Assembly (NCBI GenBank): GCA_900546145.1
Contig: URBN01000001.1
Coordinates: forward strand, 124,001 to 188,000
Source of the DNA: an uncultured Desulfovibrio sp.
GTDB lineage: Bacteria > Desulfobacterota > Desulfovibrionia > Desulfovibrionales > Desulfovibrionaceae
DNA: 64,000 nt
Reading direction: 5' to 3'
Shown here piece by piece: positions 42,495 to 51,384 of this stretch. The position numbers and the translations under genes were made by a program. Under the pieces are notes generated by a model, which had not been told where the DNA came from, made no database searches, and worked only from the letters and a program-made list of their open reading frames with translations. Numbering within the stretch: position 1 is the stretch's first letter; the number at the start of each line of letters is the position of its first letter.

Positions 42495-43757
42495 CTACAG
42501 ATCGGCGGCGCCGGTGATGACACCGGTGACGGCGCTGGCTGCGGCAGTAACAGGGCTCGCGAGATAGACCTCGCTCTCAAGGCTTCCCATGCGGCCGCGG
42601 AAGTTTCTGTTGGTGGTGGAAATGCAGCGCTCGCCATCGCCGAGGCAGCCCATATGGCCGCCGAGGCAGGGGCCGCAGGTGCAGGGGCCGATGATGCAGC
42701 CGGCGTCGGCGAAGACTTCCATGAGGCCTTCCTTCAGGCATTTGCGCCAGACTTCGGGCGTGGAGGGCAGAATGATGCAGCGCACGCCCTTGCTGACCTT
42801 GCGTCCGCGCAGGACATTGGCTGCGTCGAGCATATCCGAGTAACGGCCGTTGGTGCAGGAGCCAATGACCACCTGATCGACCTTCACGTCCCTGAGTTCG
42901 GAGACGTTCTTCACATTTGAGGGGATGTGGGGGCAGGCCACCACGGGCTCCTGACCGGTGACATCGATGTCCACGACGCTCTCGTAGACGCAGCCGGGAT
43001 CCGCTGCGAACTTCGTATTCACGTCAGGGCGCTTGTGAGCGTGGCAGTAGGCGAGGGTGTGATCATCGCAGGGGAAGAGGCCCACCTTGCCGCCGGCTTC
43101 GATGGCCATGTTGGCCATGGTGAGACGGCCTTCCACGGGGAGATTGTCGATGACGGAGCCGCCGAATTCGAGTGCTTTGTAGCGTGCGCCGTCCACGCCG
43201 ATCCTGTGGATCAGGATGAGCATGAGATCCTTGGCGCGCAGATACTGATCGGGCGTGCCGGTGATGTTCACGCGGATGGTCGGAGGAACCTTGAACCAGG
43301 TTTCGCCGAGGGCCATGCCGGCGGCGAGATCCGTAGAGCCCATGCCTGTGGAGAAGGCGCTGATGCCACCGTAGGTGCAGGTATGCGAGTCTGCGCCGAT
43401 GACGAGGTCGCCGGGAGCCACAAGTCCCTGTTCGGGGAGCAGTGTGTGCTCGACGCCGCAGTTGCCGCCCTCGTAGTAATGGGTGATGTTCTGTTCGGCC
43501 GCGAACCTGCGGCTGATCATCACCTGGTTGGCGGAAGCGATGTCCTTCTGCGGGGTGAAATGATCCATCACGAGGGCAACTTTGTCTTTGTCAAAGACAC
43601 TGGTGGCGCCCATGGCCTTGAAGCCCTTGATGGCCAGGGGGCCGGTGATGTCATTGGCCAGCACGAGGTCAAGCCGGCAGTTGACGATTTGCCCGTCAGC
43701 GGTGATTTCTTCGTCTGTGTGTTTTTGCAGAATTTTCTGCGCAAGTGTCTGTTTCAT
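42495..43757 (-). CDS. leuC: 3-isopropylmalate dehydratase large subunit
   Basis: A 420-residue aconitase-like protein. The 4Fe-4S ligands are in VIGSCTNGR and GPCTCGPCLGGHMG; HYYEGGNCGVEHTLLPE and GADSHTCTYG are the substrate-side motifs. The shorter length fits the LeuC form paired with a short LeuD. Confidence 0.97.
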   Translation of the reverse strand: MKQTLAQKILQKHTDEEITADGQIVNCRLDLVLANDITGPLAIKGFKAMGATSVFDKDKVALVMDHFTPQKDIASANQVMISRRFAAEQNITHYYEGGNCGVEHTLLPEQGLVAPGDLVIGADSHTCTYGGISAFSTGMGSTDLAAGMALGETWFKVPPTIRVNITGTPDQYLRAKDLMLILIHRIGVDGARYKALEFGGSVIDNLPVEGRLTMANMAIEAGGKVGLFPCDDHTLAYCHAHKRPDVNTKFAADPGCVYESVVDIDVTGQEPVVACPHIPSNVKNVSELRDVKVDQVVIGSCTNGRYSDMLDAANVLRGRKVSKGVRCIILPSTPEVWRKCLKEGLMEVFADAGCIIGPCTCGPCLGGHMGCLGDGERCISTTNRNFRGRMGSLESEVYLASPVTAAASAVTGVITGAADL

Positions 43758-43775
43758 TGTTTTTTCTCCGCGTGG

Positions 43776-45344
43776 CTAGGCGTTTTCGTCGTCGAGCTGG
43801 CAGTGGATTTTATGGCCTTCTTTCTCAGCCTGAACGAGATGGTTCAGAGCGTTCACATAGGCCTTGGCGGAAGCGACGATGATATCGGGATGGGCGCCGC
43901 GGCCGATGGCGCTGAAGCCGTTCTCGGCAATGCGCACGGTTACCTCGCCCATGGCGTCGGTGCCGCCGGTGATGGCATTAACGGAGTACTGCTCCAGTTC
44001 GGGCTGGCGGCCTACCATGTCGGCAATCACGTTGAACACGGCGTCAATGGGACCGACGCCGAAACCGGCGTGGCTCTTTTCAATGCCGTCCACGTCCATG
44101 AGCACAGCAGCCGTCGGAGGCACGCCGCCGGCATCAGAACTGGAAACGGAAACGTGGCTCAGGCGGTAACTGTCGGGCATGCGGTACAGCTTGTCCTGCA
44201 CCAGGGCCATGAGGTCTTCGTCGTAGAGTTTCTTCTTGCGGTCCGAGAGATCCTTCACGGCCTCAAAGATGGTCTGCAGCTGCTCGTCGTCGAGTTTGTA
44301 ACCCATGGACTCAAACTTGGAGCGTACGGCGTTGCGGCCGGAATGCTTGCCAATGACGAGGTTGGTGGAATCACGGCCCACGGACTGAGGAGTCATGATT
44401 TCGTACGTCTGACGGTTTTTCAGCATGCCGTCCTGGTGAATGCCGGACTCATGGGCGAAGGCGTTGGCGCCGATGATGGCCTTGTTGTGCGGGATGGGCT
44501 GGCCGATGGTCATGGAGAGCAGACGGCAGGACGGATAGAGCTGCGTGCTGACGATATTGCTTTCGAGGCCGTAGTAGTCTTTGCGCACGGCCAGGTTCAT
44601 GGCCACTTCCTCGAGAGACGTGTTGCCGGCGCGCTCGCCTATGCCGCACAGGGTGACTTCGGCCTGCCGGGCGCCCACGCGCAGGGCGGCAAGGGTGTTG
44701 GCCACGCCCAGTCCGAGATCGTCATGACAGTGGATGGCGAAGACAGCTTTGTCCGCTCCGGGAGTGTTCTCAATGACATATTTGACGAGCTGGGCAAATT
44801 CGTCGGGCTCGGCATATCCCACGGTGTCAGGCAGATTGATGGTCGTGGCGCCGGCGCTGATGGCGGTGCCGCAGGCCCTGCAGAGGAAGTCCTTGTCAGA
44901 GCGGGAGGCGTCCTCGCAGGAAAACTCCACGTTGCTTGTCAGGGAAGCGGCGAGAGAGACGGAGCTTTTGATCATTTCAATGACTTGCTCCGGCGTCTTG
45001 CGCAGCTTGTACTTCATGTGCAGCTCGCTGGTGGCGAGGAAGGTGTGGATGCGGGGATTTTTGGCCACGCTGATGGCTTCCCAGCAGCGGCGGATATCCT
45101 TTTCCATGCAGCGGGCGAGGCCGCAGATCTGGATATTGTCCCCGGCCTGCTTCGCAATGGCCTGAACGGAGTCGAAATCTCCCTGGCTCGAGGCCGGGAA
45201 TCCGGCTTCGATGACATCGACGCCGAGAATTTCGAGCTGATGGGCAATGCGCAGCTTTTCTGCGTGATTCATGGTGCAGCCGGGAGACTGCTCACCGTCA
45301 CGGAGTGTGGTATCAAAGAAAATGACGCGATTTGAACTAGCCAT
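43776..45344 (-). CDS. leuA: 2-isopropylmalate synthase
   Basis: A 522-residue enzyme condensing acetyl-CoA with 2-ketoisovalerate. The catalytic barrel has FFDTTLRDGEQSPGC, GFPASSQGDFD, the metal motif HCHDDLGLGVAN and GIGERAGN. The C-terminal LeuA dimer domain (about 400-520) is the leucine-feedback region. AAGGAG seven bases upstream decides ATG 45344. No leucine-rich leader is found in the 104 bases after pssA. Confidence 0.97.
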   Translation of the reverse strand: MASSNRVIFFDTTLRDGEQSPGCTMNHAEKLRIAHQLEILGVDVIEAGFPASSQGDFDSVQAIAKQAGDNIQICGLARCMEKDIRRCWEAISVAKNPRIHTFLATSELHMKYKLRKTPEQVIEMIKSSVSLAASLTSNVEFSCEDASRSDKDFLCRACGTAISAGATTINLPDTVGYAEPDEFAQLVKYVIENTPGADKAVFAIHCHDDLGLGVANTLAALRVGARQAEVTLCGIGERAGNTSLEEVAMNLAVRKDYYGLESNIVSTQLYPSCRLLSMTIGQPIPHNKAIIGANAFAHESGIHQDGMLKNRQTYEIMTPQSVGRDSTNLVIGKHSGRNAVRSKFESMGYKLDDEQLQTIFEAVKDLSDRKKKLYDEDLMALVQDKLYRMPDSYRLSHVSVSSSDAGGVPPTAAVLMDVDGIEKSHAGFGVGPIDAVFNVIADMVGRQPELEQYSVNAITGGTDAMGEVTVRIAENGFSAIGRGAHPDIIVASAKAYVNALNHLVQAEKEGHKIHCQLDDENA

Positions 45345-45448
45345 ATAGAGACTCCTTGAACCTTGTTTTTGTGCATAACGACCGCGGGAGGCGGTTTGGC
45401 CAAGGGAGGCTCGTACCGCCAGAGGGGGCGGCGTGCCGCTATACACCG

Positions 45449-46303
45449 TTATTCATCAGAAGATGAAGCGGTGTGTAGTAGCTGGCTGTTGCGCTTGGGA
45501 AGGATAACGAAGTTATAGAGCAGGCCGCTCAGAATGTAGACAGCGCAGTACAGGAAGCTGATGATCTTGGGGGCGCTGTAGAGAAGGGCGAGAGAGAGCA
45601 CGAACGCAACCAGGGTGCGGTAAGGATGCGCCCTGAGGAAGTCGTACTCTTTGAAGGAAAAGTAGCGGACAGTGCTGACCATGAGCAGTCCGAGGCCCAC
45701 AGTGAGCAGCAGGCAGAAGTAGCGGGCTGCCGGAACGCACCATTCGGGCAGCTGCGTACACAGGAAAAAGTAACAGATCAGCGTGCAGGCCGCGGCGGGG
45801 ATAGGCAGGCCCATGAAGAAACGTTTGCCTGCCGTAGGAGCCATGACGTTGAAGCGCGCGAGACGCAGAGCCCCGCAGCCGGCGTAGATAAAGGCACAGG
45901 CTACGCCGATGCGTCCAAAGGCCTGCAGGCTCATTTCCCAGGAAAGAATGGCCGGAGCTATGCCGAAGGCAACGAGGTCGGCAAGGGAATCGAACTGGAC
46001 GCCGAAGGCGCTCGCCGAATGCGTCAGACGGGCGACCTTGCCGTCAAGACCATCCATGAGCGCGGATACCAGGAGGGCCAGGCACGCGTCATCAAAGCGT
46101 CCCTGAACGGCCCAGATGATGGACAGGAAACCGAGAAACATGCTCGTCATGGTGAACATGTTCGGCAGAATGTAGACAGCACGCCTGTCCTTCAGCCTCA
46201 TCCGTATCTGGCGGTTGAGACGGAAGCGCTCTCTGCGTCCTTCTTCGGACGAGCTGTCCGCGCCCTCCGGGCTGACAACATTCTGCTGGCTTTCCTGATC
46301 CAC
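45449..46303 (-). CDS. pssA: CDP-diacylglycerol--serine O-phosphatidyltransferase
   Basis: A 284-residue membrane enzyme of the CDP-alcohol transferase family. The signature is complete: DGLDGKVARLTHSASAFG with the two distal Asp in VQFDSLADL. About eight hydrophobic segments follow. It makes phosphatidylserine, the substrate of Psd encoded just upstream. The GTG at 46303 with GGGAG upstream is preferred; a GTG at 46327 lacks a site. Confidence 0.95.
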   Translation of the reverse strand: MDQESQQNVVSPEGADSSSEEGRRERFRLNRQIRMRLKDRRAVYILPNMFTMTSMFLGFLSIIWAVQGRFDDACLALLVSALMDGLDGKVARLTHSASAFGVQFDSLADLVAFGIAPAILSWEMSLQAFGRIGVACAFIYAGCGALRLARFNVMAPTAGKRFFMGLPIPAAACTLICYFFLCTQLPEWCVPAARYFCLLLTVGLGLLMVSTVRYFSFKEYDFLRAHPYRTLVAFVLSLALLYSAPKIISFLYCAVYILSGLLYNFVILPKRNSQLLHTASSSDE

Positions 46304-46335
46304 TTTGTACTCCCGCAATGAATCCACGCAGGCGG

Positions 46336-46980
46336 TCAGTTCTTTTTCCTGGCGACAATGGTCTGCCCGGCGAGAACAGTATCTCCCAGCGCGGTCACAG
46401 GACTATAGCCAGAGGGCAGGTAAAGGTCAACACGGCTGCCAAAGCGAATCATGCCGAAGCGTTCACCGCGGGCGAGTGTGTCACCTTCTTCCGTGCGGCA
46501 CACGATGCGGCGCGCGACAAGGCCTGCGATCTGCACGAAGGACCAGGTCGATCCGTCCGCGGCTTCGGCCAGGAATCCGCAGCGTTCGTTATATTTGGAG
46601 GCCTTGTCCAGGGAGGCGTTGAAGTATTTGCCTGGCCAGTAGGTGATGTGACGGATAGTGCCGGCAACGGGCATGCGGTTTACGTGCACGCTGAAGAGAT
46701 TCATGAAAATGGAGACGCAGACGCGTGTCTCCCCGCTCATGGGATCCTCCTTCTCCTCTATGCGCACGATTTTCCCGTCTGCGGGACTCACGGCGCAGTC
46801 AGGATCGGTGGGAACAACGCGTTCGGGATCCCTGAAGAAATGCAGGGCGAACCAGACAGCCACGAGGGAGAGCACGGCCAGCAGGGTGCAGCCGAGCAGA
46901 GCGAAGACGATGGCGCAGACTGTGGTCAGAAAGATGACGGGATAGCCTTCTGGCGTGACGGCGCTGTTGGCTTTGCGCAT
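46336..46980 (-). CDS. psd: Phosphatidylserine decarboxylase, short type
   Basis: A 214-residue proenzyme of the short archaeal-type Psd. Two membrane helices are near the N-terminus, then [34 protein letters not shown] and the self-cleavage motif IRFGSRVD, whose Gly-Ser yields the pyruvoyl group. It produces phosphatidylethanolamine. GGAGG precedes the start. First gene of the lipid-leucine operon. Confidence 0.96.
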   Translation of the reverse strand: MRKANSAVTPEGYPVIFLTTVCAIVFALLGCTLLAVLSLVAVWFALHFFRDPERVVPTDPDCAVSPADGKIVRIEEKEDPMSGETRVCVSIFMNLFSVHVNRMPVAGTIRHITYWPGKYFNASLDKASKYNERCGFLAEAADGSTWSFVQIAGLVARRIVCRTEEGDTLARGERFGMIRFGSRVDLYLPSGYSPVTALGDTVLAGQTIVARKKN

Positions 46981-47004
46981 GGGATGACCTCCGGAAAGTG
47001 TCAG

Positions 47005-47040
47005 AAAAGGCGGCGGAAGGTGGATAGCCTCCCGCCGCCG
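47005..47040 (-). terminator. purL terminator
   Basis: On the minus strand CGGCGGCGGGAGG pairs with CCTTCCGCCGCC around a short loop and is followed by TTTTC. It lies 27 bases before psd, leaving little room for a separate psd promoter, so read-through may feed the leu operon. Confidence 0.7.
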
Positions 47041-47067
47041 GGATGAAGCGGATGTATGACGGGCGGA

Positions 47068-50067
47068 CTACCAGTCGAGCGTGTGCTTGAAGGCAGTGGT
47101 CAGCTGATCCACGGGTTCGCTCAGGATCTGGGAGCTGCCGCTCGTGAGGGTCATACGGCCGGTGTCGGTTACCTTGCCGATGCGCCTGCAGACCTGGTAG
47201 AGTCCGAGGGTGTCCAGAACGGCGCAGAGTTCGGGCCTGACGGTGATCAGCATGCGGCTGGCAGATTCGGAGTACAGCAGCTCCGTGGTGTTCAGGCCGG
47301 CGCTGGCAGGCACCTTGTCGATGTCGATTTCGCAGCCCACGCGGCCGCCGATGCACATTTCGGCGAGAGCGACAGCGAGGCCGCCGTCCGAGCAGTCGTG
47401 GCAGGCAGAGACGCCGCGCTGTCCCATGAGGCCGTTGATGGCGCGGTAGCGGGGCAGGGCTGTGGCAGCGTCCACGGTGGGCACTTGGCCGCCGCAGAGA
47501 CCGAGTTCCTCGGCGGCTTCGGAGCCGCCCATCTCCCGGTAGGTGCAGCCCATGAGGTAGATGGCGTCACCGGGATGCTTGAAGTCGGACGTCTGCGTGG
47601 CCACCACGTTGTTGATGACGCCGATGCAGGAGAAGAGCACCGTCGGCGGGATGGAAATCTTGACGCCGCCCATGGTGTAGTCGTTCTTCATGGAGTCCTT
47701 GCCGGAAATGCAGGGCACGCCGAAGGCCAGCGAGTAATGGCGCAGGGCCTTGCAGGCACGCACCAGCTGGGCCAGTTTGTACTGTCCGTCGGGGTTCTTC
47801 TCGCTCTCAACGGGGGCGCACCAGCAGAAGTTGTCCACGCCGGCCATGAAGTCGGGGTTGCCGCCAACGGCCACGGCGTTGCGGATGGCTTCGTCCATGG
47901 CGTTGGCCATCATCCAGTACGTGTCATAGTCGCTGTAGCGGGGGCAGATGCCGTGCGAAATGACCAGGCCCTCATCGCTTTCGAGCACGGGCCGGATGAC
48001 GCCGGCGTCAGAAGGACCGTCGCGCTTTATGCCGCAGAGGGGCTTGATGACGCTGCCGCCTTTCACTTCATGATCGTACTGGCGGACAATGTATTCCTTG
48101 GAGCAGATATTGAGGCGGCCAAGCATTTTTTTGAGGAAGCTGCCCTGTTCGGGAGCGCTGACCTCGACATTGATGTCGTGATGCTGGGGACGTTCCCAGC
48201 GGGCCTTCAGGCGGAACTGCGGCACGCCTTCGTGCATGAACTTCATGTCGATGGAGCCCACCAGGCGGTCGCCGTAGTAAACCTCGAAGAAACCGGATTC
48301 GTTGTACGATCCGAGCACGGTGGCTTCCACGTCCATGCGCTTTGCCATGTCCAGGAATTCTTTGATGTGTTCCGGCGGCACGGCAAGGGTCATACGTTCC
48401 TGGGCCTCGGAAACGAGGATTTCCCAGGGGCGCAGGCCATCGTACTTGAGCGGAGCCTTGGAAATATCGAGCACGCAGCCGTTGGTGTCCTCGGCCATTT
48501 CACCCACGGAGGAAGACAGGCCGCCAGCGCCGTTATCAGTGATGGCGTGATAAAGTCCCATGTCGCGGGCTTTGATGATGAAGTCATACATCTTGCGCTG
48601 CGTGATGGGGTCGCCAATCTGCACGGCCGTGGCAGGGGAGCCCTCGTTAAGCTCCTCGGAGGAGAAGGTGGCGCCGTGGATGCCGTCCTTGCCGATGCGG
48701 CCGCCCGTCATGACGATGAGATCGCCGGGAAGGGCCTTCTTCTGCCAGCCGGGTTTGCCGTTCACCGTGGTGGGCAGCATGCCGACCGTGCCGCAGTAGA
48801 CAAGCGGCTTGCCGAGATAGCGGTCGTCAAAAACAACGGAGCCGTTGACCGTTGGGATGCCGGACTTGTTGCCGCCGTCCTCAACGCCCCTGCGCACGCC
48901 CTCGAGGACGCGGCGGGGATGCTGCAGACGGGGCGGGAGTTCACCCTTGTAGAAGGGCGAGGCGAAGCAGAAGACGTCGGTATTGCAGAGCAGGTTGGCA
49001 CCCATGCCGGTGCCCATGGGGTCGCGGTTGACGCCCACGATGCCCGTGAGAGCTCCGCCGTAAGGATCAAGGGCGGACGGGCTGTTGTGTGTCTCGACCT
49101 TGATGCAGGCGTCCCAGTTTCTGTCGAAGGCGATGACGCCGGCGTTGTCAGAGAACACGGACTTGCAGAAGTCCTCGCTGCCGAGCTGGCTGCGGATGTG
49201 AGCCGTGGTGTCGCGGATGCAGGTCTTGTAGAGATTGTTGATCTCTTCCGTCATGCCCGTTTCGGTGTTTTCGTAATGGATGCGGGAGGCAAAAATTTTG
49301 TGTTTGCAGTGCTCGGACCACGTCTGGGCCATGACTTCCATTTCGAGATCCGTGGGGTCGGCGGGCAGGCCGAGTTTCGCGCGGCGGGAAGCCTCGGGTT
49401 CGCCATGGAAATGGTCCCGGATGGAGTGCATTTCCTCAAGGCTGAGAGCCCAGGTGTTGGTGTGGCTCATTCTGTCGAGAGCCTCGTCGTCGAGTGTGGA
49501 CAGCGGCAGCGTTTCGACGGTGTCGATGGCCTCGCCGGTGACCTTCGCGGCCTGGGGTTCGAATCCGGGCTCCTTCTTCCATTCGGCGATGGTCTTGATG
49601 CGGTAGCGCTGAATGAGATTGTTGCAGAGGAGGTCAGACGCGATGTGCTCCACGTCGCTCATGCTCAGGCTGTCAGGCGTGTCGAGGATGAGCTGGTACT
49701 GCACGGCCGTGTAGACCCGCAGGGACTCGCGATCGATATCAAGAACCATGGCTGCGGTATCGCGGGCCGTGCGGGCCTCATTGTCCGTGACGCCGGGACG
49801 GAAGCCGACTTCGATGAAGTAGGCCGGTTCCGGAGAACGCAGGGGCAGGGGCTCGAGGGAGGCTTCCTGCAGAATGGGATCGTGCCAGATGGCTTCCTCC
49901 ACCAGCCTTTCGGCCTGGGTCCTGTCGAGGCCGTCAACCGTGAAGACCTTGACCTGACGGACGGCGCTGACCTTGAGGCCGAGAGAGCTTTCGATGTACT
50001 GGGCTGTGCTGCGGCCCTGGGAATCATCAAGACCGGCTCTGGGTCCGGTTTCTATACGGTAGAGCAT
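47068..50067 (-). CDS. purL: Phosphoribosylformylglycinamidine synthase, PurL with PurS-like N-terminus
   Basis: A 999-residue synthetase that converts FGAR to FGAM in purine synthesis. The first about 160 residues hold two PurS-like segments, one beginning YRIETGPRAGLDDSQG and one at AYFIEVGFRPGVTDNEARTA. The PurL core follows: QTWSEHCKHKIF, KVETHNSPSALDPYGGA, NKSGIPTVNGS, DNGAGGLSSSVGEMAED and SGKDSMKNDY. There is no C-terminal glutaminase domain, so a separate PurQ must supply ammonia. CAGGAG precedes ATG 50067. Confidence 0.93.
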   Translation of the reverse strand: MLYRIETGPRAGLDDSQGRSTAQYIESSLGLKVSAVRQVKVFTVDGLDRTQAERLVEEAIWHDPILQEASLEPLPLRSPEPAYFIEVGFRPGVTDNEARTARDTAAMVLDIDRESLRVYTAVQYQLILDTPDSLSMSDVEHIASDLLCNNLIQRYRIKTIAEWKKEPGFEPQAAKVTGEAIDTVETLPLSTLDDEALDRMSHTNTWALSLEEMHSIRDHFHGEPEASRRAKLGLPADPTDLEMEVMAQTWSEHCKHKIFASRIHYENTETGMTEEINNLYKTCIRDTTAHIRSQLGSEDFCKSVFSDNAGVIAFDRNWDACIKVETHNSPSALDPYGGALTGIVGVNRDPMGTGMGANLLCNTDVFCFASPFYKGELPPRLQHPRRVLEGVRRGVEDGGNKSGIPTVNGSVVFDDRYLGKPLVYCGTVGMLPTTVNGKPGWQKKALPGDLIVMTGGRIGKDGIHGATFSSEELNEGSPATAVQIGDPITQRKMYDFIIKARDMGLYHAITDNGAGGLSSSVGEMAEDTNGCVLDISKAPLKYDGLRPWEILVSEAQERMTLAVPPEHIKEFLDMAKRMDVEATVLGSYNESGFFEVYYGDRLVGSIDMKFMHEGVPQFRLKARWERPQHHDINVEVSAPEQGSFLKKMLGRLNICSKEYIVRQYDHEVKGGSVIKPLCGIKRDGPSDAGVIRPVLESDEGLVISHGICPRYSDYDTYWMMANAMDEAIRNAVAVGGNPDFMAGVDNFCWCAPVESEKNPDGQYKLAQLVRACKALRHYSLAFGVPCISGKDSMKNDYTMGGVKISIPPTVLFSCIGVINNVVATQTSDFKHPGDAIYLMGCTYREMGGSEAAEELGLCGGQVPTVDAATALPRYRAINGLMGQRGVSACHDCSDGGLAVALAEMCIGGRVGCEIDIDKVPASAGLNTTELLYSESASRMLITVRPELCAVLDTLGLYQVCRRIGKVTDTGRMTLTSGSSQILSEPVDQLTTAFKHTLDW

Positions 50068-50099
50068 GTGCGTCTCCTGCATCTCGTTAGATGTTGGTT

Positions 50100-51071
50100 T
50101 TATTTCCTGCGGTCGCGGACGAAGTCGGCCATCTGCATAAGAATTCTGCGCTCGGCGCAGTCGGGTGTTTTTTCGAGAGCCTCGCGGGCTCTCGTGAGGT
50201 AGACGTCCGCTTCCTCGCGGACCTTTGTGTCCAGTCCGCGCCCGCGTATGTCGGCGCAGATGGATTCTATCTCTTCGTTTGTAAAAGTCCCTTCAGAGAA
50301 GGATTTATCGAACGCTCCGCGCTTCTCTCCGTCAAGGCCGAGGCGGTAGAGCTGCAGGGGCGGCGTCAGCTTGCCCTCCCGGAGGTCGCCTCCGGTGGGC
50401 TTGCCCGTGCTTTCTTCTGAAGCGCAGTCGAGGGCGTCATCAACCATCTGGAAGGCCATGCCGATGTTTTCGCCGAAGGCGCTGATGGCCCTGATACTCT
50501 CATCGGGCGCTCCCGCGAAGACGGCGCCCATTTCGCAGGCGGAGCGGATGAGGCAGGCCGTCTTTCCGCGGATGATGTCCGTGTATTCGGACAGCGTCAG
50601 GCTGACGTTGTGCATGGCATGGAGTTCGAGGATCTCACCGGCTGCCGTTTCATAGGTGGCCCGGGAAAAGATGCTGCACAGGGCGGGACTGCCGTAGGAG
50701 GCCACAAAGTCGTTGGCCGCGGAAAGCAGCGCGTCACCGGCGAGTATGGTTTCCGTCACGCCATAGAGTGTGTGGGAGGCCGGCTTGCCTCTGCGCGTGG
50801 GGGCGTTGTCGATGACGTCATCGTGCATGAGCGTGGCGGCGTGCAGCATTTCAAGCGTGCAGGACAGCGGGTAGATTTTTTTGTCCCTGCAGCCGAAGAG
50901 CTTGGCCGTCAGAATGGTCAGGAGCGGGCGCAGACGTTTGCCCCCGGCGGTAATGGTATGCCCTGCTGCGGGACGGACGGGGGCCGGCAGCTTCTCGATA
51001 AGAGTGTCGAGAGCGCGGTTTATCTCTGGCAGTTCCAGAGCGAGGCGGGCTTTCAGAAGAAGATTGGGCAT
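50100..51071 (-). CDS. Polyprenyl diphosphate synthase (trans-type)
   Basis: A 323-residue all-helical prenyltransferase. The first aspartate-rich motif is LMHDDVIDNA, the second VDDALDC, and GGKRLRP is near residue 43. The second motif is DDxxD-incomplete (DDALDC), with Asp in the right places. The chain length, probably a C30-C45 product for menaquinone, cannot be fixed. The ATG at 51071 is the most sensible start, although its ribosome site is weak. Confidence 0.88.
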   Translation of the reverse strand: MPNLLLKARLALELPEINRALDTLIEKLPAPVRPAAGHTITAGGKRLRPLLTILTAKLFGCRDKKIYPLSCTLEMLHAATLMHDDVIDNAPTRRGKPASHTLYGVTETILAGDALLSAANDFVASYGSPALCSIFSRATYETAAGEILELHAMHNVSLTLSEYTDIIRGKTACLIRSACEMGAVFAGAPDESIRAISAFGENIGMAFQMVDDALDCASEESTGKPTGGDLREGKLTPPLQLYRLGLDGEKRGAFDKSFSEGTFTNEEIESICADIRGRGLDTKVREEADVYLTRAREALEKTPDCAERRILMQMADFVRDRRK

Positions 51072-51384
51072 AAGCTGTCCGTAAACGTACCTCCGCCAGT
51101 GGAGGCGGATGATTCCTGTTTCTCTGAGAATGGCACTGCTGCCCCGGAGAGCTGCAGCGTCTTCTATTCTCTCCACAGGCGTGGATTTCCGTGAGATCCA
51201 CGGTATGTTAGAGGTTCTCTGACACGAAAAAACTATCTGCCGGGAAAGGGCTGGTCTGGTTCCCTGTGTACGTTCACCAGCACTGCCTTCCTCCTTCCAA
51301 GGGAAGTGGAGAGCTCCGGCGGACAGGGGAAAACGGGATCTTCCGCTCCTTTCCGGAATGCGGAACGGAGCGGAAGAAAGCTGA
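51072..51384. other. Intergenic region, nucleotide-sugar dehydrogenase to prenyl synthase
   Basis: No gene is seen in 313 bases. It holds a stem CTTCCGCTCC / GGAGCGGAAG (51340-51376) just past the dehydrogenase stop, probably its terminator though followed only by ATCCCGTTTT on the minus strand. A small hairpin GTGGAT..ATCCAC lies at 51181-51201. Confidence 0.55.

Noticed and set aside
42927..45335. An 802-codon plus-strand frame opposite leuC and leuA
   Set aside because: Shadow of two certain genes; the amino-acid composition is the Gly/Ala/Asp/His type seen in antisense frames.
45345..45448. A leucine leader peptide ahead of leuA
   Set aside because: No frame with consecutive Leu codons and no terminator; only a 6-bp GGCGGT/ACCGCC pairing is present.
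47056..50202. A 1048-codon open frame on the plus strand opposite purL
   Set aside because: It mirrors purL exactly, has no ribosome site or family motif, and is a by-product of GC-rich codon use on the other strand.
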